Below are positions 23,216 to 35,808 of a stretch of DNA of 64,000 bases, piece after piece. The notes below the pieces were generated by a model. It made no database searches. It saw nothing but the letters and a program-made list of their open reading frames with translations, and was not told where the DNA came from. Each line of letters starts with the position of its first letter. The stretch's first letter is position 1. Origin of the DNA: Begonia masoniana. Lineage: Eukaryota > Streptophyta > Magnoliopsida > Cucurbitales > Begoniaceae. Made by a program: the position numbers and the translations under genes. The stretch covers positions 40,954,209-41,018,208 of the forward strand of contig CM039509.1 of assembly GCA_022432975.1 (NCBI GenBank), read 5' to 3'.

Positions 23216-24790
23216 TTAGGTTGTCTTCTTAGGTACCCAAATCTTTTTGGTCCTAGTGTTAGGCCTGGTTCCCTTAGGAACCCATTGTAATTTACAACCA
23301 GCTTTCTTGTCATTTGTCTTTAAAAGACATACAAAAGACTTATGTCCTACTTCATTACAAGTATAGCAAGTAGACGGTTTGACAAAGAAATTCTTAAAAG
23401 CTTTTCTCTTATTAAACTTATCATAGCCTAAACCTGCTTTATCATGAGTAGCCCTATGATTCCCTATTAGCAATGTTAAGTTCTTGCTACCATTTGAGAA
23501 CCAAAGAACAAGTTTATTCAAGAATTCATTTTTCTTCTTAAGTTCAGTGGTTTCTTTTTCATGCAAGTTCATTTCTGTAGCATGCTTTTCTATTAGACCT
23601 GTATTTTCCTTTTTCAACATGTTATACTTAGTCTTAAGCATGCCAAATTGTTTAACCAAATCATTAAAAGCGTCAATTAGTTCACCTTCTTCATTATCAC
23701 TTTCGCTATCACTTAAAATAGAGGCAGAAGAAGAACTAACCTTATCCTCAAGTGCCATGAACCACAGGTTGGCTACTTCCTCATCTTCTGAAGAGGAGGT
23801 GTCGCCTTCACTGTCATCCCAAGTGGCCTTCATAGCCTTCTTCTTAAATTTCTTGAGATATTTCTTGGCCTGTGGACAATCTGCCTTCATATGACCAGCC
23901 TTTCCACACCCAAAGCATGTGAACTCCTTATCCTTTTGATACTTCTCACTCTTTGGAAATCTTTTTCCCTGCATCCTCTTCCGTTGCAGGAATTTGCTGA
24001 ATCTCCTGGTAATAAGGGCAATGTCCTCATCTTCTTCTTCTTCCTCAGATTCATCAGGTTTGCTCGAAGAGGCTTTGAGAGCTATGTCCTTTCTCTTGGA
24101 GATCTCCTTTTCCTTGAGATCCTCCTTGTCATTGGCCCTCATGGTTATCTCATGAGTCATTAGAGAGCCAATGAGTTCCTCGAGCTTGAGAACCTTAAGA
24201 TCCCGTGCCTCTTGTATTGCCGTCACCTTTGGTTGCCAGGCTCTTGGTAAACATCTCAAGATTTTCCTAATTAGTTCTTCACCAGAATTCATCTTACCAA
24301 GTACTTTTAACCCATTAGTAATGTTAGTGAAACGAGTAAACATAGAAGAAATAGACTCATCCTTTTCCATGGTAAACAATTCATATTCGTGAACTAACAT
24401 GCTCAATTTACTCTCCTTTACTTGGTTAGTTCCCTCATGTGTGACTTCTAATAAGTGTCAAATTTCTTGAGCACTTTCACACCCTTGTACTCTATTGAAT
24501 TCATCTCTATTTAGAGTACAGTACAAGGTGTTTACTGCCTTAGCATTAAGGCTCAGATTTCTCTTATCGGACTCAGTTAACTCAGAAGAGTCCTTAGGGA
24601 TACTTTTCCCATCTACAGTTTTCATGGCCTTAAAAGGACCATTCTCTATAATACACCAAGTCTCATAGTCTATGGCTTGAATGAATATTTTCATTCTAGC
24701 CTTCCAATAGACATAATCACTACCATCAAAGAATGGAGGTCTATTTGCTGCTTGACCTTCTATTTGTGTGGTGTTAATGTTAAATGCCAT
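23216..24790 (-). pseudogene. Copia-B gag, one nonsense codon
   Basis: The ATG at 24790 starts MAFNINTTQ, with the typical copia gag opening (PPFFDGSDYVYWKARM). TGA at 24458-24460 replaces an expected Trp (AQEI*HLLEVTHEGT). The same frame then continues to 23216. Two CCHC knuckles are visible, CFGCGKAGHMKADC (near 23900) and CYTCNEVGHKSFVC (near 23345), with acidic (EEEEDEDIA) and coiled-coil-like (LKTKYNMLKKENTGLIEKH) stretches. Gag packages element RNA into particles. Only the nonsense codon and the gag-pol phase change disable it. Confidence 0.9.
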
Positions 24791-24847
24791 TGTGAACAAA
24801 TATAACACAGAGTGTTTAAACGGAGCTTAGACAATGATAAACCCTTG

Positions 24848-24860
24848 CCCTGATACCAAT
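24848..24860 (-). other. Copia-B primer-binding site
   Basis: On the minus strand ATTGGTATCAGGG directly after the LTR end, matching initiator-Met tRNA. The leader to gag is only about 60 bp. Confidence 0.85.
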
Positions 24861-26178
24861 TGTAGGATCGAGATTGTCTAAGAGGGGGGTGAATTAGACC
24901 TTTTTAAAATTTTCTTAATTACTAAACACAAGCAGTCAATCAGTAACAGTAAGAGAGAGAGAGAGAGAAAAATCAACACCATATTTTTACGTGGTTCGGC
25001 AAAACCTTGCCTACATCCACGCTTCAAGGTTCACCCCTTGAAGATCCTTAACCTTCTCCTCAGTGAGAAAAACAGATCAGAATTCCGGGCTCCGATCAAC
25101 TGCCTTTACAATTCAGGATTGAACTTCACGGGCGTCAATCCACTGCCTTATACACAATGTTGAGTTCGTAAATGGAAAGCTCAGACTACACTCTCACAAA
25201 GATTGAATCTCAAGTTAAAATCAAGAGGTGTAGAAAAAATTATACAGAGTATGATAAAATTTCGCAGTCTTCGTGCTCTAACCTCGGCTTAAATACTCTG
25301 TCTTCTTTTTCGGCTCAAAATTGAATGCTTCTTTCTTCAAATGGAAAATGTTACCGTTGGGAAGCATCCGTACTAGATCAGGTAGCCGTTGCCGTCTGTA
25401 GTTGCAAGTCGTCGTCGCCATTAAAGTTCTGGAGTTAATGCTGAAAACGACGTCACTGTAGCTTCACGGCTATTTTAAAATTTGGCGGAAGATCACCGGT
25501 TTAAACAGCTTCAAAACAGATCGCCACGTCATCGGCATATGTATCTTCAACGCCATCGGTAGATGCAACACGAATAAGCTATCGGCAAGAGCAAGCTTTG
25601 CACTTCATCGGCATGATGCATCTTGAAACTTCATCAGCAGATGTATTCTGAAAATCTATCGGCAGATGCACCTTGAAAGTTCATCGGCAGGAACAGCTTG
25701 AAAGTGCTATCGGCAGATGCAGCTTGAAAGGCCATCGGCAGATGCAGCTTGAAAGCCATCGACAGATGCAGCTTGAAAGTTATCGGCAGATGAGGGCTTT
25801 GAATTCCATCGGTAGATGCACCTTGAAAAATTGTCGGCAGATGCATGTTGAACTTCATCGGCTTGATGACTCCATCGGCAGATGCAAGTTGATATGTCAT
25901 CGGCAGATGCAGGCTTTGGAGACCATCGGCAGATGCACGCCTTGTTCTCTATCGGCAGATGTATTTTCTTGTACTGTATCGGCAGATGCACGCCTTGTAC
26001 ACTTAACCAATATTATTAGAACACTAAAATACCCTTTTCAAGGGTATTTCCAAAGGATTAAAATCAAATGTATAATTCAATATTCTCATTCTTTTAAACA
26101 TAATCAAATTATTTACTTATCATTAAAAAAAAACATCATCAAAAACATATTTAGACTTAAACTCTATTTAAGTCAACA
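24861..26178 (-). repeat. Copia-B 5' LTR
   Basis: 1,318 bp with the same termini as the 3' LTR. It carries the ATCGGCAGATGCA repeat block at 25530-25990 and ACGTCA cores near 25450 and 25527 that could bind bZIP factors (inference). Confidence 0.92.
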
Positions 26179-27216
26179 GTGCTCAGGTTGGAAGTCTGTG
26201 GCTGGCAGGCGAGAATGTCCCATAGTTATGCTCATATAATGTCAGTAAGATTTATGATGAACAAATGTTAAGTAGAGTGAGAGTTCCCTTAGAATACTGG
26301 ATTCTGTGATTGTCTTGTTGGATTACCAAATTTGGGAATGATTATAAGAGTATGGAAGAATCTGTTTTAACTAAGCTTTCCGCTAATTATATTCTAGTCG
26401 AGTTTAGGATTTATACTTGTTTAAGTTTATGTCTACGAAGTATGTGATTGATGAGGACAAGTTACCCTCTGTAGGTATGAGTTGTTTGAAGATTTCCAGG
26501 TTTTACTGCCGTGTGACAGAAGTTGGATGAGCGCATCATCCGGCTGACGTCATCGACAGGAGCTGTGAGATAGGAGTCAAACGAGTGCATCATCCGGCTG
26601 ACGTCACTGGTGGATGGCGAACGTTTGTTGTTCATCGGATGATGTCTTCTATCGGATGAAGTAAGTGAGTCACATGTATTGCACATGTTAACCGGATGAT
26701 GTAGGTTTTCACTACCGGCTGAAGCAAGCTCTGTGCTTGTCGTCTAGCGATCGGCATGTGTGAGCTTTATGTTTTACTGATTGGTCATCGGGCGATGTAG
26801 TGTATTTTAATCACCAGTAGATGTACTCTATCGGAAGATGTATTAAAGAAGCACGTGGTTTGCACATGTTTATCGGTAGATGTCTACTGCTGGAAAGAAA
26901 TAGATGTGTTGTGTGGCGGGCACGTGACCGTCGGTAGATGTGGGTTTATTTCTCTATCAGTAGATGCAAATTAAAAGCTGGAGCTTCAGCTCATCGGCTG
27001 AAGCATTCTACACTGCCCGTCGACAGATGTGTACTATATTTCATTAACTGAGCAATGTTTAATAAATCGCGTGAGATGTCTTGAGTTAAGTTTGATTGTT
27101 TTTTTTTTTTTTTTTTTTTAAATGAACAGGGGCATACCCTAAATAAGAACAGTAAAGATATACAAACAAGTCTAAAGGAGTCATGGTTTGGTCTCGGCCC
27201 TACTGGGGTTGTTACG

Positions 27217-28568
27217 ATTAAAAACATTAAACTCCTGTTGTCATTAACATTCTCAACATACTAAAACTGAACCATTGTCAACTAGACTTTCACACCTACT
27301 GACATTAGTTAAACCGCCCCATCAGATTGCCAAGTCGAGGCATAGGTGTGCTCCATCAACTGCTCCTAGTCTTCAGTAAATTCAAAGAATCCTCCAGTAG
27401 TTACCTCAGCACCTACATCACAAAACTCATCTATTAGCCTAATGCTAAATAAGTAGAGCAATAATGAAATGATAAGCTGAAACATAAATCCTAGTCATGC
27501 AGTTTCTACTTTCACATCTCAGTTGCATTCACATTATTTCTCTGATCTGATCCCTTGATTCCATTGGGAGTTGGATCAATTTTCTCAAATACATCCTCTT
27601 CATCGATTAAGGGGCGGATTAGTTCCCTTAACAGCTGATCTGATCCTATATTCCATTGGGAAGCGGATCAATTTCCCAAAGTCATACATCCTCTTCATCG
27701 ATTAAGGGGCGGATTAGTCCCTTAACTGTTGGTCTATTACAATCGGTTCATGCCTTACCATGTCATTACATGTAAATTCATTTTCGTGTTCTTTCCAAAA
27801 ACATGATACATGACATACAGAAAACATTCAAACAAGCATAAACCTACTGTTTTGTGATGTAGACCCGAAGGTACACACATTCTCTACTTACCTAGTTTCT
27901 TGGAAAACTTGGTTGAAATCTACCTCGGGAGTTTGCTCAAACCTAAAACCATAAACCGAGCATTAATTAAATCTTCACTAAACTTCATTCTAACCATCCA
28001 GAAATCTAAGGAAACTAATTTGGGAGCTCTGTTCATTGTGTATTCCCGATTTTCTCCAAACTCGAACTAACTCTCACTTACAGCATTCTCAAAACTCACA
28101 TTTAGAATCCCCTCTAACATCGATAGTTTCAATGTAGCAAGAAATCGAAGTAGAACTCACCTAGCTTGGAGAAAATGAGAGAGAAAATCGCCGAGAGAAA
28201 CTCTACTTAGCTGAGCTGAATGCCGAGAAAAGAAAATAAGAAACAGTGGCGGCTAAACTTTCATTAAACCCTCCATTTATAACACTGGTTCACAATTACT
28301 CAAATGCTTGGAGAAAATGAGAGAGAAAATCGCCGAGAGAAACTCTGCTTAGCTGAGCTGAATGCCGAGAAAGAAAAATGAGAAACAGTGGCGGCTAAAC
28401 CTTCATTAAACCCTCCATTTATAACACTGCTTCACAATTACTCAAATGCCCTCGGCTAACCAACTTTAACCTATTTAACCAACCAATCAAATTCACTAAA
28501 TTCCACAAAAATAAAAGTTACAAAATGACGTTATTAATTAAATAAGATGGACAATACCGGTTGCTACA
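27217..28568 (-). repeat. Gypsy-1 3' LTR, proximal part
   Basis: Collinear with 34084-35292 of the 5' LTR and ending GGTTGCTACA at 28568. It includes a 142-bp tandem duplication (28164-28305 and 28306-28447) that the 5' LTR lacks. The duplicated unit covers the TATA box. Confidence 0.9.
28164..28447 (-). repeat. 142-bp tandem duplication covering the Gypsy-1 core promoter
   Basis: Two adjacent copies starting GCTTGGAGAAAATGAGAG. On the minus strand each contains TTATAAATGG (28273-28282 and 28415-28424). The 5' LTR has one copy with its TATA at 35139-35148. The two copies differ at several bases. Confidence 0.88.
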
Positions 28569-28583
28569 ATCTACCCTCCTTAA
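28569..28583 (-). other. Gypsy-1 polypurine tract
   Basis: On the minus strand TTAAGGAGGGTAGAT lies immediately before the 3' LTR start TGTAGCAACC. Confidence 0.85.
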
Positions 28584-28603
28584 AAGAATTTTGTCTTCAA
28601 AAT

Positions 28604-31600
28604 TCAGTGCTTAAATAGCTCAGGATAACGGCTTATCATGTCCTGCTGGCGTTCCCAAGTTGCCTCCTCAACATGCTGGTTATGCCATAACACCTTCACT
28701 AGCTGAACTTCCTTATTACGTAGCACTTTTGTTGCATAGTCCAGAATTTCTATAGGTTTCTCCTCATAGGTAAGGGTAGGATGAATTTCAATGTTCTGCT
28801 GTTCCACAACCTGAGTTGGATCTCGCATACACATCTTTAGCATAGAAATATGGAACACATTGTGAATTCCTTCCATAGAGGCTGGCAATTGTAACTGATA
28901 AGCTGTCTTCCCAATCCTTTTCAAAATTGAGAAATGCCCTATAAACCTGGGGTTCAACTGACTTCTTCCCGAATCTTACAACTCCTTTGAACGGTGAAAC
29001 CTTAAGAAAGACTTCATCACCAACATCAAACTCTAATTCTCTACGCCTCCTATCGGCATAGCTTTTCTGTCGGCTTTGAGCTGTTAAGATTCTCTGTCGG
29101 ATGAGGGCAAACTTCTCCACTGTTTGCTGCACAATATCAGGACCAAGCAAACGTGCTTCACCAATTTCATCCCAATGCAAAGGAGATCTGCATTTCCGTC
29201 CTTACAATACTTCATACGGTGTCATTCCTATTGTTTCCTGATAACTGTTATTATATGAAAATTCCATCAATGATAAGTATTTATTCGAAGAACCCTGAAA
29301 ATCTAATATGCACGCACGAACCATATCTTCTAATGTCTGAATAGTTCTCTCGGATTGTCCATCTGTTTGAGGGTGAAAAGCTGTACTAAAATTGAGTTGC
29401 GTACCCATAGCCTTGTGCAGACTCTTCCAAAACTTATATGTAAATCTAGAATCTCGGTCTGAAACTATAGTGCTTGGAACTCCATGCAGTCTAACAATCT
29501 CATGCACATATAATTCAGCTAGTTGATCCATCGAGTATGTCATCTTTATTGGCAGGAAATGGGCAGATTTGGTTAGACGATCTACTATCACCCAAATTGC
29601 ATCATGTCCTCTTACTGTTCTAGGCAATCTCACAACAAAGTCCATCGTTATTTGTTCCAATTTTCATTCGGGTACTGTTAATGGTTGCAATGTTCCTGCA
29701 GGTCTCTAATGTTCAGCTTTAATCCGTTGGCAAACTAGACACGATCCTACATACTCTGCCACACTTCTTTTCATATTTGGCCACCAATAATATTGTCTAA
29801 GGTCTCTGTACATTTTTGTACTACCAAGATGAACAGAGAGTCTAGAAGAATGAGCTTCCAAAAGGATCTCTTTTCGAAGTTCTTTATCTGTTGGAACAAA
29901 CCATCTATTCCGAAACTTAAGAATTCCATCAACAGAATAGTTGAAATCCGACTTATCGGTAGAATCCATGCATGACTTATACTTGTTGCACTCAACATCA
30001 ATCGCTTGAACTTCATTTATTCTATCCAAAATTGTAGGCTTCAAGGATATAGCAGAAAGCGTAGCTGACACGCTGGACACAGCTTCTAAGTTAAAACTTT
30101 GGAATTCTGTCTCTAAGGCTAACGGTATGTCAAGAATCAATGCTGAGACTGAAGTCGTCACTCTACTCAATGCATCAGCCACTACATTCGCCTTGTCGGG
30201 GTTGTATTTGATCTCAAAATCGTAATCCTTGACAAACTCCAACCACCGACGTTGCCTCATGTTTAGCTCTTTCTGTGTGAAAATATATTTCAAACTTTTA
30301 TGGTCCGAGAATATTTCACAAGATTGTCCATACAAGTAATGCCTCCAAATCTTCAATGCAAACACAACTGCAGCTAATTCCAAATCATGTGTAGGATAAT
30401 TCTTCTCATGTGTTTTCAGCTGTCTAGAAGCATAGGCTATTACCTTTCCATCTTGCATCAAGACACAGCCGTCCAACCTTGGAAGCATCACAATAAATGC
30501 TAAACTTACCATTCTCAACAGGAAGTGCGAATATTGGAGCATTGGTCAATCTCTGTTTCAAAGTCTGAAAGCTTTGCTCACATTCATCAGTCCATACATA
30601 CTTCATGTTTTTCCTTGTTAACTGAGTGAGGGGTGTTGCAATCTTCGAGAATCTTTTAATAAATTTTCTGTAATATTCTGCTAATCCAAGGAAACTCTGA
30701 ATATCTGTAGCATTCTTCGGTTGGGGCCACTCCTTAACTGCTTGAACTTTGGCTGGGTCGACAGATATTCCATCTCCAGAAATCACGTGACCAAGAAAGT
30801 GAACTCTGTCCAACCAAAACTCACACTTGGAAAACTTGGCATAAAATTGGTGCTGTCTTAATACACCTAACACCAAACTCAAATGCCTTGCATGATCATC
30901 CTTAGTACGTGAATATATTAAGATATCATCAATAAACACTATGATAAATTTATCTAAATACTCATGAAACACTCTATTCATAAGATCCATAAAGGCTGCT
31001 GATGCATTTGTTAATCCAAAGGACATTACCAAGAACTCATAATGTCCATACTTTGTACGAAAGGCTTTCTTAGGGATATCTTCAGACTTGACTTTCAATT
31101 GGTAATAACCAGACCTTAGGTCAATCTTAGAGAAAACACGCGCATCATTAAGCTGGTCGAATAAATCATCAATCCTTGGTAATGGATACTTGTTCTTGAT
31201 AGTTAACTTAATCAATTCCCGATAATCAACGCACATACGCATTGATCCATCATTCTTCTTGACAAAAAGAACTGGTGCACCCCACGGTGAAAAGATTGGG
31301 CGTATAAACCCTTTATCCAATAGTTCCTCCAACTGTTTCTTTAATTCCTTAAGCTCCGTAGGTGCTAATCTATAGGGATTCTTAGATAGAGGTTCAGCGC
31401 CTGGGTAAACATCTACAACAAACTCAATGTCCCTATCTGGCAGCAAGCCAGGAAGGTCATCTAGGAATACTTCTGGGAAGTCTTGGACAACTAAGACATT
31501 TTGAGGATTTACTTTTCCTACTAGTTGTGTGTCAAAAACACTGGCCAAGAAGCACAAATACTCCCTGCATGGAGAAGGTCTAGCGTTGACAGAGGTCATA

Positions 31601-33084
31601 ACAGACATTTCCTTACTCTTCTTCAAAGCTTGAAATGTATGTTTCAAGCCACCAGGGGGTTGAAAACTAACTACTCCAGTCCTACAATTGATTGTGGCAT
31701 AGTGCTTGAACAACCAATCCATTCCTAAGATTACGTCAAATCCCATTATATCCATAATAATGAGATCAGCAGGTAAATTCTTTTTTCCTACTAACACAAC
31801 ACTATCAATCATCACTTGGTTAGAGTGCATGCATTCACCATAGGGTAATGCGACGTTAAATACATGCTCAGTAGGGGTAAACTGTACATTTAACTTGACA
31901 GCAAATGCAGACGCTATAAACGAATGTGTTGCACCAGAATTTATTAAAGTAAAAGCAGGTATAGAGTTGATCAATATGGTACCTGACACTACAGCGGGTT
32001 GTTCTTCATCACCCGCCTCCATCATGGAGAATATCCTTGGCTTTATCATAGCAGGGCCACTCTTCAAAGCTGGACAGTCTCTGTTAATATGGCCGACTTT
32101 GTTACAGTGGAAGCATCGAATGACTCTGGGATTTGGGCAATCCTTGAATGTGTGTCCAACTTCTTCACAGTTGAAACACTTTCTCGTTCCAAACCTGCAC
32201 TCGCCCAGGTGACTCTTCAAACATTTCGGGCACTGAGGAAACTTCCTGGTATCCTGCACCTTCTTTCCTGTTCCTTGGTTACTCTGGCCTTCACTAGGCC
32301 TTTTCATTCCTCTCTGCTGGTGTGGCTGGATGAACTTTCGTGGAGCTTCTTTTGGTCCAATACATTTCATTTCCGCTTCTTCCACCTCCAATGCCGTGGA
32401 CACAACTTCACTGAATGACAACCCTTTAATACCACAAAATTTGACTCCTCTGTAAATTTCTGGCTTCAGTCCTTGCATAAATTGAAACATCTTATCCTCA
32501 TTCTTGTGGACAAGATGTCCAGCAAACCTGGACAGGGACTCAAACTGTCTACTGAACTCAGCCTCATACCCCGTTTGTTTCAATTGGAAGAACTCTACTT
32601 TCTTCGAAGTCTGGACGGCGCTACTGAAATACTTCTCATAGAATGTTTCCTTGAATTGCGTCCAAGACAAAGCTAGGACATCGGTGGTGGTCTCTACCGA
32701 TTCCCACAAAAGCTGAGCATCACCAGCTAGATGAAACGTTGCCAAAGTGATCTTGTCTCCCTCCCCAACATTGGCATACTTGAACATACTTTCAATCTTC
32801 CTAAGCCATTCCTCAGCAACAATCGGATTGGACGACTTTCCATCAAATGTAGGCGGCTGTAGCCTCAAGAATCTATCTCTTGAATGCTCATTGCTGGAAC
32901 CCGAGTTAACACTTCCTTGTACTTCTCGGTTCAACAGTACTCCTAACTGATCGGATTGCTGACACACCAAATCTGTCTGTTGGCACACCAAATCCGTCAG
33001 CTGCCTAATTACACTAGGATCCTCCTCACTTCTCAAATTTGGCATCTCTCTCGGTACTCTTGGTCTTCCTAGTCGTCTAGCCAT
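28604..33084 (-). pseudogene. Gypsy-1 gag-pol, decayed
   Basis: The ATG at 33084 ([10 protein letters not shown]) opens an 886-codon frame. It holds gag ([13 protein letters not shown]), three CCHC-type fingers ([40 protein letters not shown]), protease, RT (FIDDILIY near 30925) and part of RNase H. The protease reads [10 protein letters not shown], so the catalytic Asp of D-S/T-G is Asn. A shift near 30470 breaks RNase H. The next frame continues through integrase ([32 protein letters not shown]) with stops at 29706, about 29665 and 29202. A last shift near 28960 precedes the chromodomain-like tail (VKVLWHNQHVEEATWER). A TDLVCQQ unit is duplicated near the N-terminus. Confidence 0.92.
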
Positions 33085-33096
33085 TTTGCTATATTC

Positions 33097-33156
33097 CTGT
33101 TCAAGGTTAATTACTCTAATGAATATCTAATAACTAAGACTAACATAAACACTTAC
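33097..33156 (-). other. Candidate short leader intron (Gypsy-1)
   Basis: On the minus strand, donor CAACT|GTAAGTGTTTATG and acceptor TTGAACAG|GAATA, 60 nt apart, just upstream of the gag ATG. The layout matches Gypsy-2 and Gypsy-3. Confidence 0.3.
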
Positions 33157-33223
33157 AGTTGTTGGAGTACTTCCATGCAACGATCGGCACTGATGAGTAA
33201 TCTTTTGAACGGTTTAACTGAAT

Positions 33224-33239
33224 GTCTCTGATATCATAC
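33224..33239 (-). other. Gypsy-1 primer-binding site
   Basis: The minus strand reads GTATGATATCAGAG after the LTR end CGTTACA, an initiator-Met tRNA PBS with one mismatch in TGGTATC. Confidence 0.7.
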
Positions 33240-35292
33240 TGTAACGCTCCGAATTTTATAAACCCGGTTCGTTACTCATAACACAACACATGACTAAGAA
33301 ATTCTGTTAAATTTTTAAAACTTCACTCGACGGTCAAAATTTGACCTTTATTTAAACACATCAAGAAAACTTGCAGCGGAAAACTATTTGTATAAAACAA
33401 CATTTATTAAATGATTAAAATAGTAGAGACAATTGGTTGAAAGAAGATAAAAGGAAAAACAGAACACATCTACCGCTGAATAGTTCCAGCGGTAGAAATA
33501 GAGACAGATTAGTTTCGGCGGTAGAAACGGAAATAGAAGGCATCCACCACTAAACAGTGACAGTCGAACGACATGTCGACTACCCACATCCACCGCTCAA
33601 GAAATAAAAGATATCTACCGCTAAACAGTGACAGTCGAACAACACGTCGACTACCCACATCCACCGATCAAATCCTTCGAACGACAGTAACCCTCAGCAT
33701 CCACTGATCACTAAACGACAAAAATCTATTAGTCACATCTACCGATCACAAAACGACAAAAATCTATTACTCACATCTACCGATCACAAAACGACAAAAA
33801 TCTATTACTCACAGCTACCGATAGACAACATCCACTGATAGACAACATCCACCGGTGAACAGTAACACTCTACATCTACCGATAGACTACATCCACCGAT
33901 AGACAACATCCAGGTGAACAGTAACACTCTAAACAAACGGACAACTCTGCCTACTAAAAGAACTTGTAAAGTTTAACAGTAGCTATTCAAAACAACATAG
34001 ATCCACAACTTTATAACTCCATAATAACAATCTACAACTAAAACCAAATCGTGTTTTCATAATCGGAAAAGCTCCAAAATTATTAAAAACATTAAACTCC
34101 TGCTGTCATTATCATTCTCAACATACTAAAACTGAACCATTGTCAACTAGACTTTCACACCTACTGAAATTAGTTAAACCGCCCCATCAGATTGCCAAGT
34201 CGAGGCATAGGTGTGCTCCATCAACTGCTCCTAGTCTTCAGTAAATTCAGAGAATCCTCCAGTAGTTACCTCAGCACCTACATCACAAAACTCATCTATT
34301 AGCCTAATGCTAAATAAGTAGAGCAATAATGAAATGATAAGCTGAAACATAAATCCTAGTCATGCAGTTTCTACTTTCACATCTCAGTTGCATTCACATT
34401 CTTTCTCTGATCTGATCCCTCGATTCCATTGGGAGTTGGATCAATTTTCTCAAATACATCCTCTTCATCGATTAAGGGGCGGATTAGTTCCCTTAACAGC
34501 TGATCTGATCCTATATTCCATTAGGAAGCGGATCAATTTCCCAAAGTCATACATCCTCTTCATCGATTAAGGGGCGGATTAGTTCCCTTAACTGTTGGTC
34601 TATTACAATCTGTTCATGTCCTACTATGTCATTACATGTAAATTCATTTTCGAGTTCTTTCCAAAAACATGATACATGACATACAGAAAACATTCAAACA
34701 AGCATAAACCTACTGTTTTGTGATGTAGACCCGAAGGCACACACATACTCTACTTACCTGGTTTCCTGTAAAACTTGGTTGAAATCTACCTTGGGCGTTT
34801 GCTCAAACCTAAAACCATAAACTGAGTATTAATTAAATCTTCACTAAACTTCATTCTAACCATCCAGAAATCTAAGAAAACTACTTTGGGAGCTCTGTTC
34901 ATTGTGCATTCCCGATTTGCCCCAAACCCGAACTAACTCTCACTTACAGCATTCTCAAAACTCACATTTAGAATCCCCTCTAACATTGATAGTTACAATG
35001 TAGCAAGAAATCGAAGTAGAACTCACCTAGCTTGGAAAAAATGAGAGAGAAAATCACCGAAAGAAACTCTGCTTAGTTGAGCTGAATGCCGAGAAAGAAA
35101 AATGAGAAACAGTGGCGGCTAAACCTTCATTAAACCTTCCATTTATAACACTACTTCACAATTACTCAAATGTCCTCGGTTAACCAACTTTAACCTATTT
35201 AACCAACCAATCAAATTCACTAAATTCCACAAAAATATAAGTTACAAAATGACGTTATTAATTAAGTAAGGTGGACAATACCGGTTGCTACA
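33240..35292 (-). repeat. Gypsy-1 5' LTR (complete)
   Basis: 2,053 bp, the reference copy for the broken 3' LTR. It has a single TATA-like TTATAAATGG on the minus strand at 35139-35148. The block of CATCTACCG/CATCCACCG words at 33470-33910 includes about three 38-bp units. The outer end is fixed by the ATTAT duplication. Confidence 0.93.
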
Positions 35293-35808
35293 ATTATAAT
35301 GTGTCATGTATGAATTTATTGTAATATATAATTAATGGATTTATTATTATTTGTAATGTATGTATTTATTGTAATTTGTAATTTAATGGATTTATTGTAA
35401 TATGTAATTAATATATTTATTATTATGTGTAATTATGTATTTATTGTAATTTAGTGACATAAAGTTAAAAAATTGGCAGAATTTTCTTTGTTTTATGACT
35501 CCCTCATAGTTAGTTTCAAACAATTCCTATATATTCAAATCACAATTTTTAACGAACAATCAGTTCCAAATAACTCAAAGTACAAGCATAAAGTAAAATG
35601 CAACTATATAAACATTATACTACAAAATAATATAAACACTATATAACGGATGGTGGGAAAACGTCTTCATCGTCGTTCATCCAGTCCAAAATAGGGGGTC
35701 ACTGTCCCCTGAACGAATCCCTGTTATTTAAATTATTGCTGAGAAAATGCCCCACCCCCCTCCCCCCTGTCGAGCAGCCGATCCTTGAAATATTTTTCAA
35801 AATCGGCC
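35293..35808 (+). other. MULE sequence resumed after Gypsy-1
   Basis: Begins with the ATTAT duplication, followed by degenerate AT-rich tandem words (TATTTATTGTAATTTGTAAT type, 35300-35460). Near 35690-35750 is a segment matching the sequence around the hAT-1 target at the other end of the MULE. No coding content is seen. Confidence 0.65.

Larger units (their letters stand above)
15853..26178 (-). mobile_element. Copia-B: SIRE/Maximus-like Ty1/copia element with a third ORF
   Basis: A 10,326-bp minus-strand element flanked by exact GTGCT duplications (15848-15852 and 26179-26183). Sense order: 5' LTR 24861-26178, PBS, gag, pol, a third ORF, polypurine tract, 3' LTR 15853-17213. Large size, LTRs over 1.3 kb and an extra ORF between pol and the 3' LTR are features of the SIRE/Maximus lineage; the lineage call is inferred. 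The coding region has one nonsense codon in gag, one in ORF3 and several frameshifts. Confidence 0.93.
7334..27216 (+). mobile_element. Gypsy-2: Ty3/gypsy LTR retrotransposon inserted in the Gypsy-1 3' LTR
   Basis: Plus-strand element: 5' LTR (7334-9767, first about 65 bp lost), leader, decayed gag-pol (9862-14347), polypurine tract, then 3' LTR (14389-27216) itself split by Copia-B. Ends are TGTAACACCCG and GGGGTTGTTACA (the 3' copy reads TTACG). Downstream ATTAA at 27217 is the candidate right duplication; the left one was erased by the minisatellite. Gypsy-1 LTR sequence continues at 27222. Confidence 0.9.
14389..27216 (+). repeat. Gypsy-2 3' LTR, split by Copia-B
   Basis: Own sequence is 14389-15852 and 26184-27216 (about 2.5 kb). 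It is interrupted by Copia-B after GTGCT; the duplicate GTGCT is at 26179-26183. It is the only copy here that keeps the LTR start. The end at 27216 reads GTTACG rather than GTTACA. Confidence 0.9.
5552..35292 (-). mobile_element. Gypsy-1: Ty3/gypsy LTR retrotransposon containing nested elements
   Basis: Minus-strand element bounded on both sides by the 5-bp duplication ATTAT (5547-5551 and 35293-35297). The 5' LTR is 33240-35292. The 3' LTR is split: 5552-6333 plus about 27222-28568, separated by the 38-bp minisatellite and by Gypsy-2 with Copia-B inside it. The internal region (28569-33239) holds one decayed gag-pol. LTR ends are TGTAGCAACCGG and CGTTACA in the sense direction. The integrase C-terminal layout suggests a Tekay/Del-like chromovirus; that lineage call is inference. 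Confidence 0.92.
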
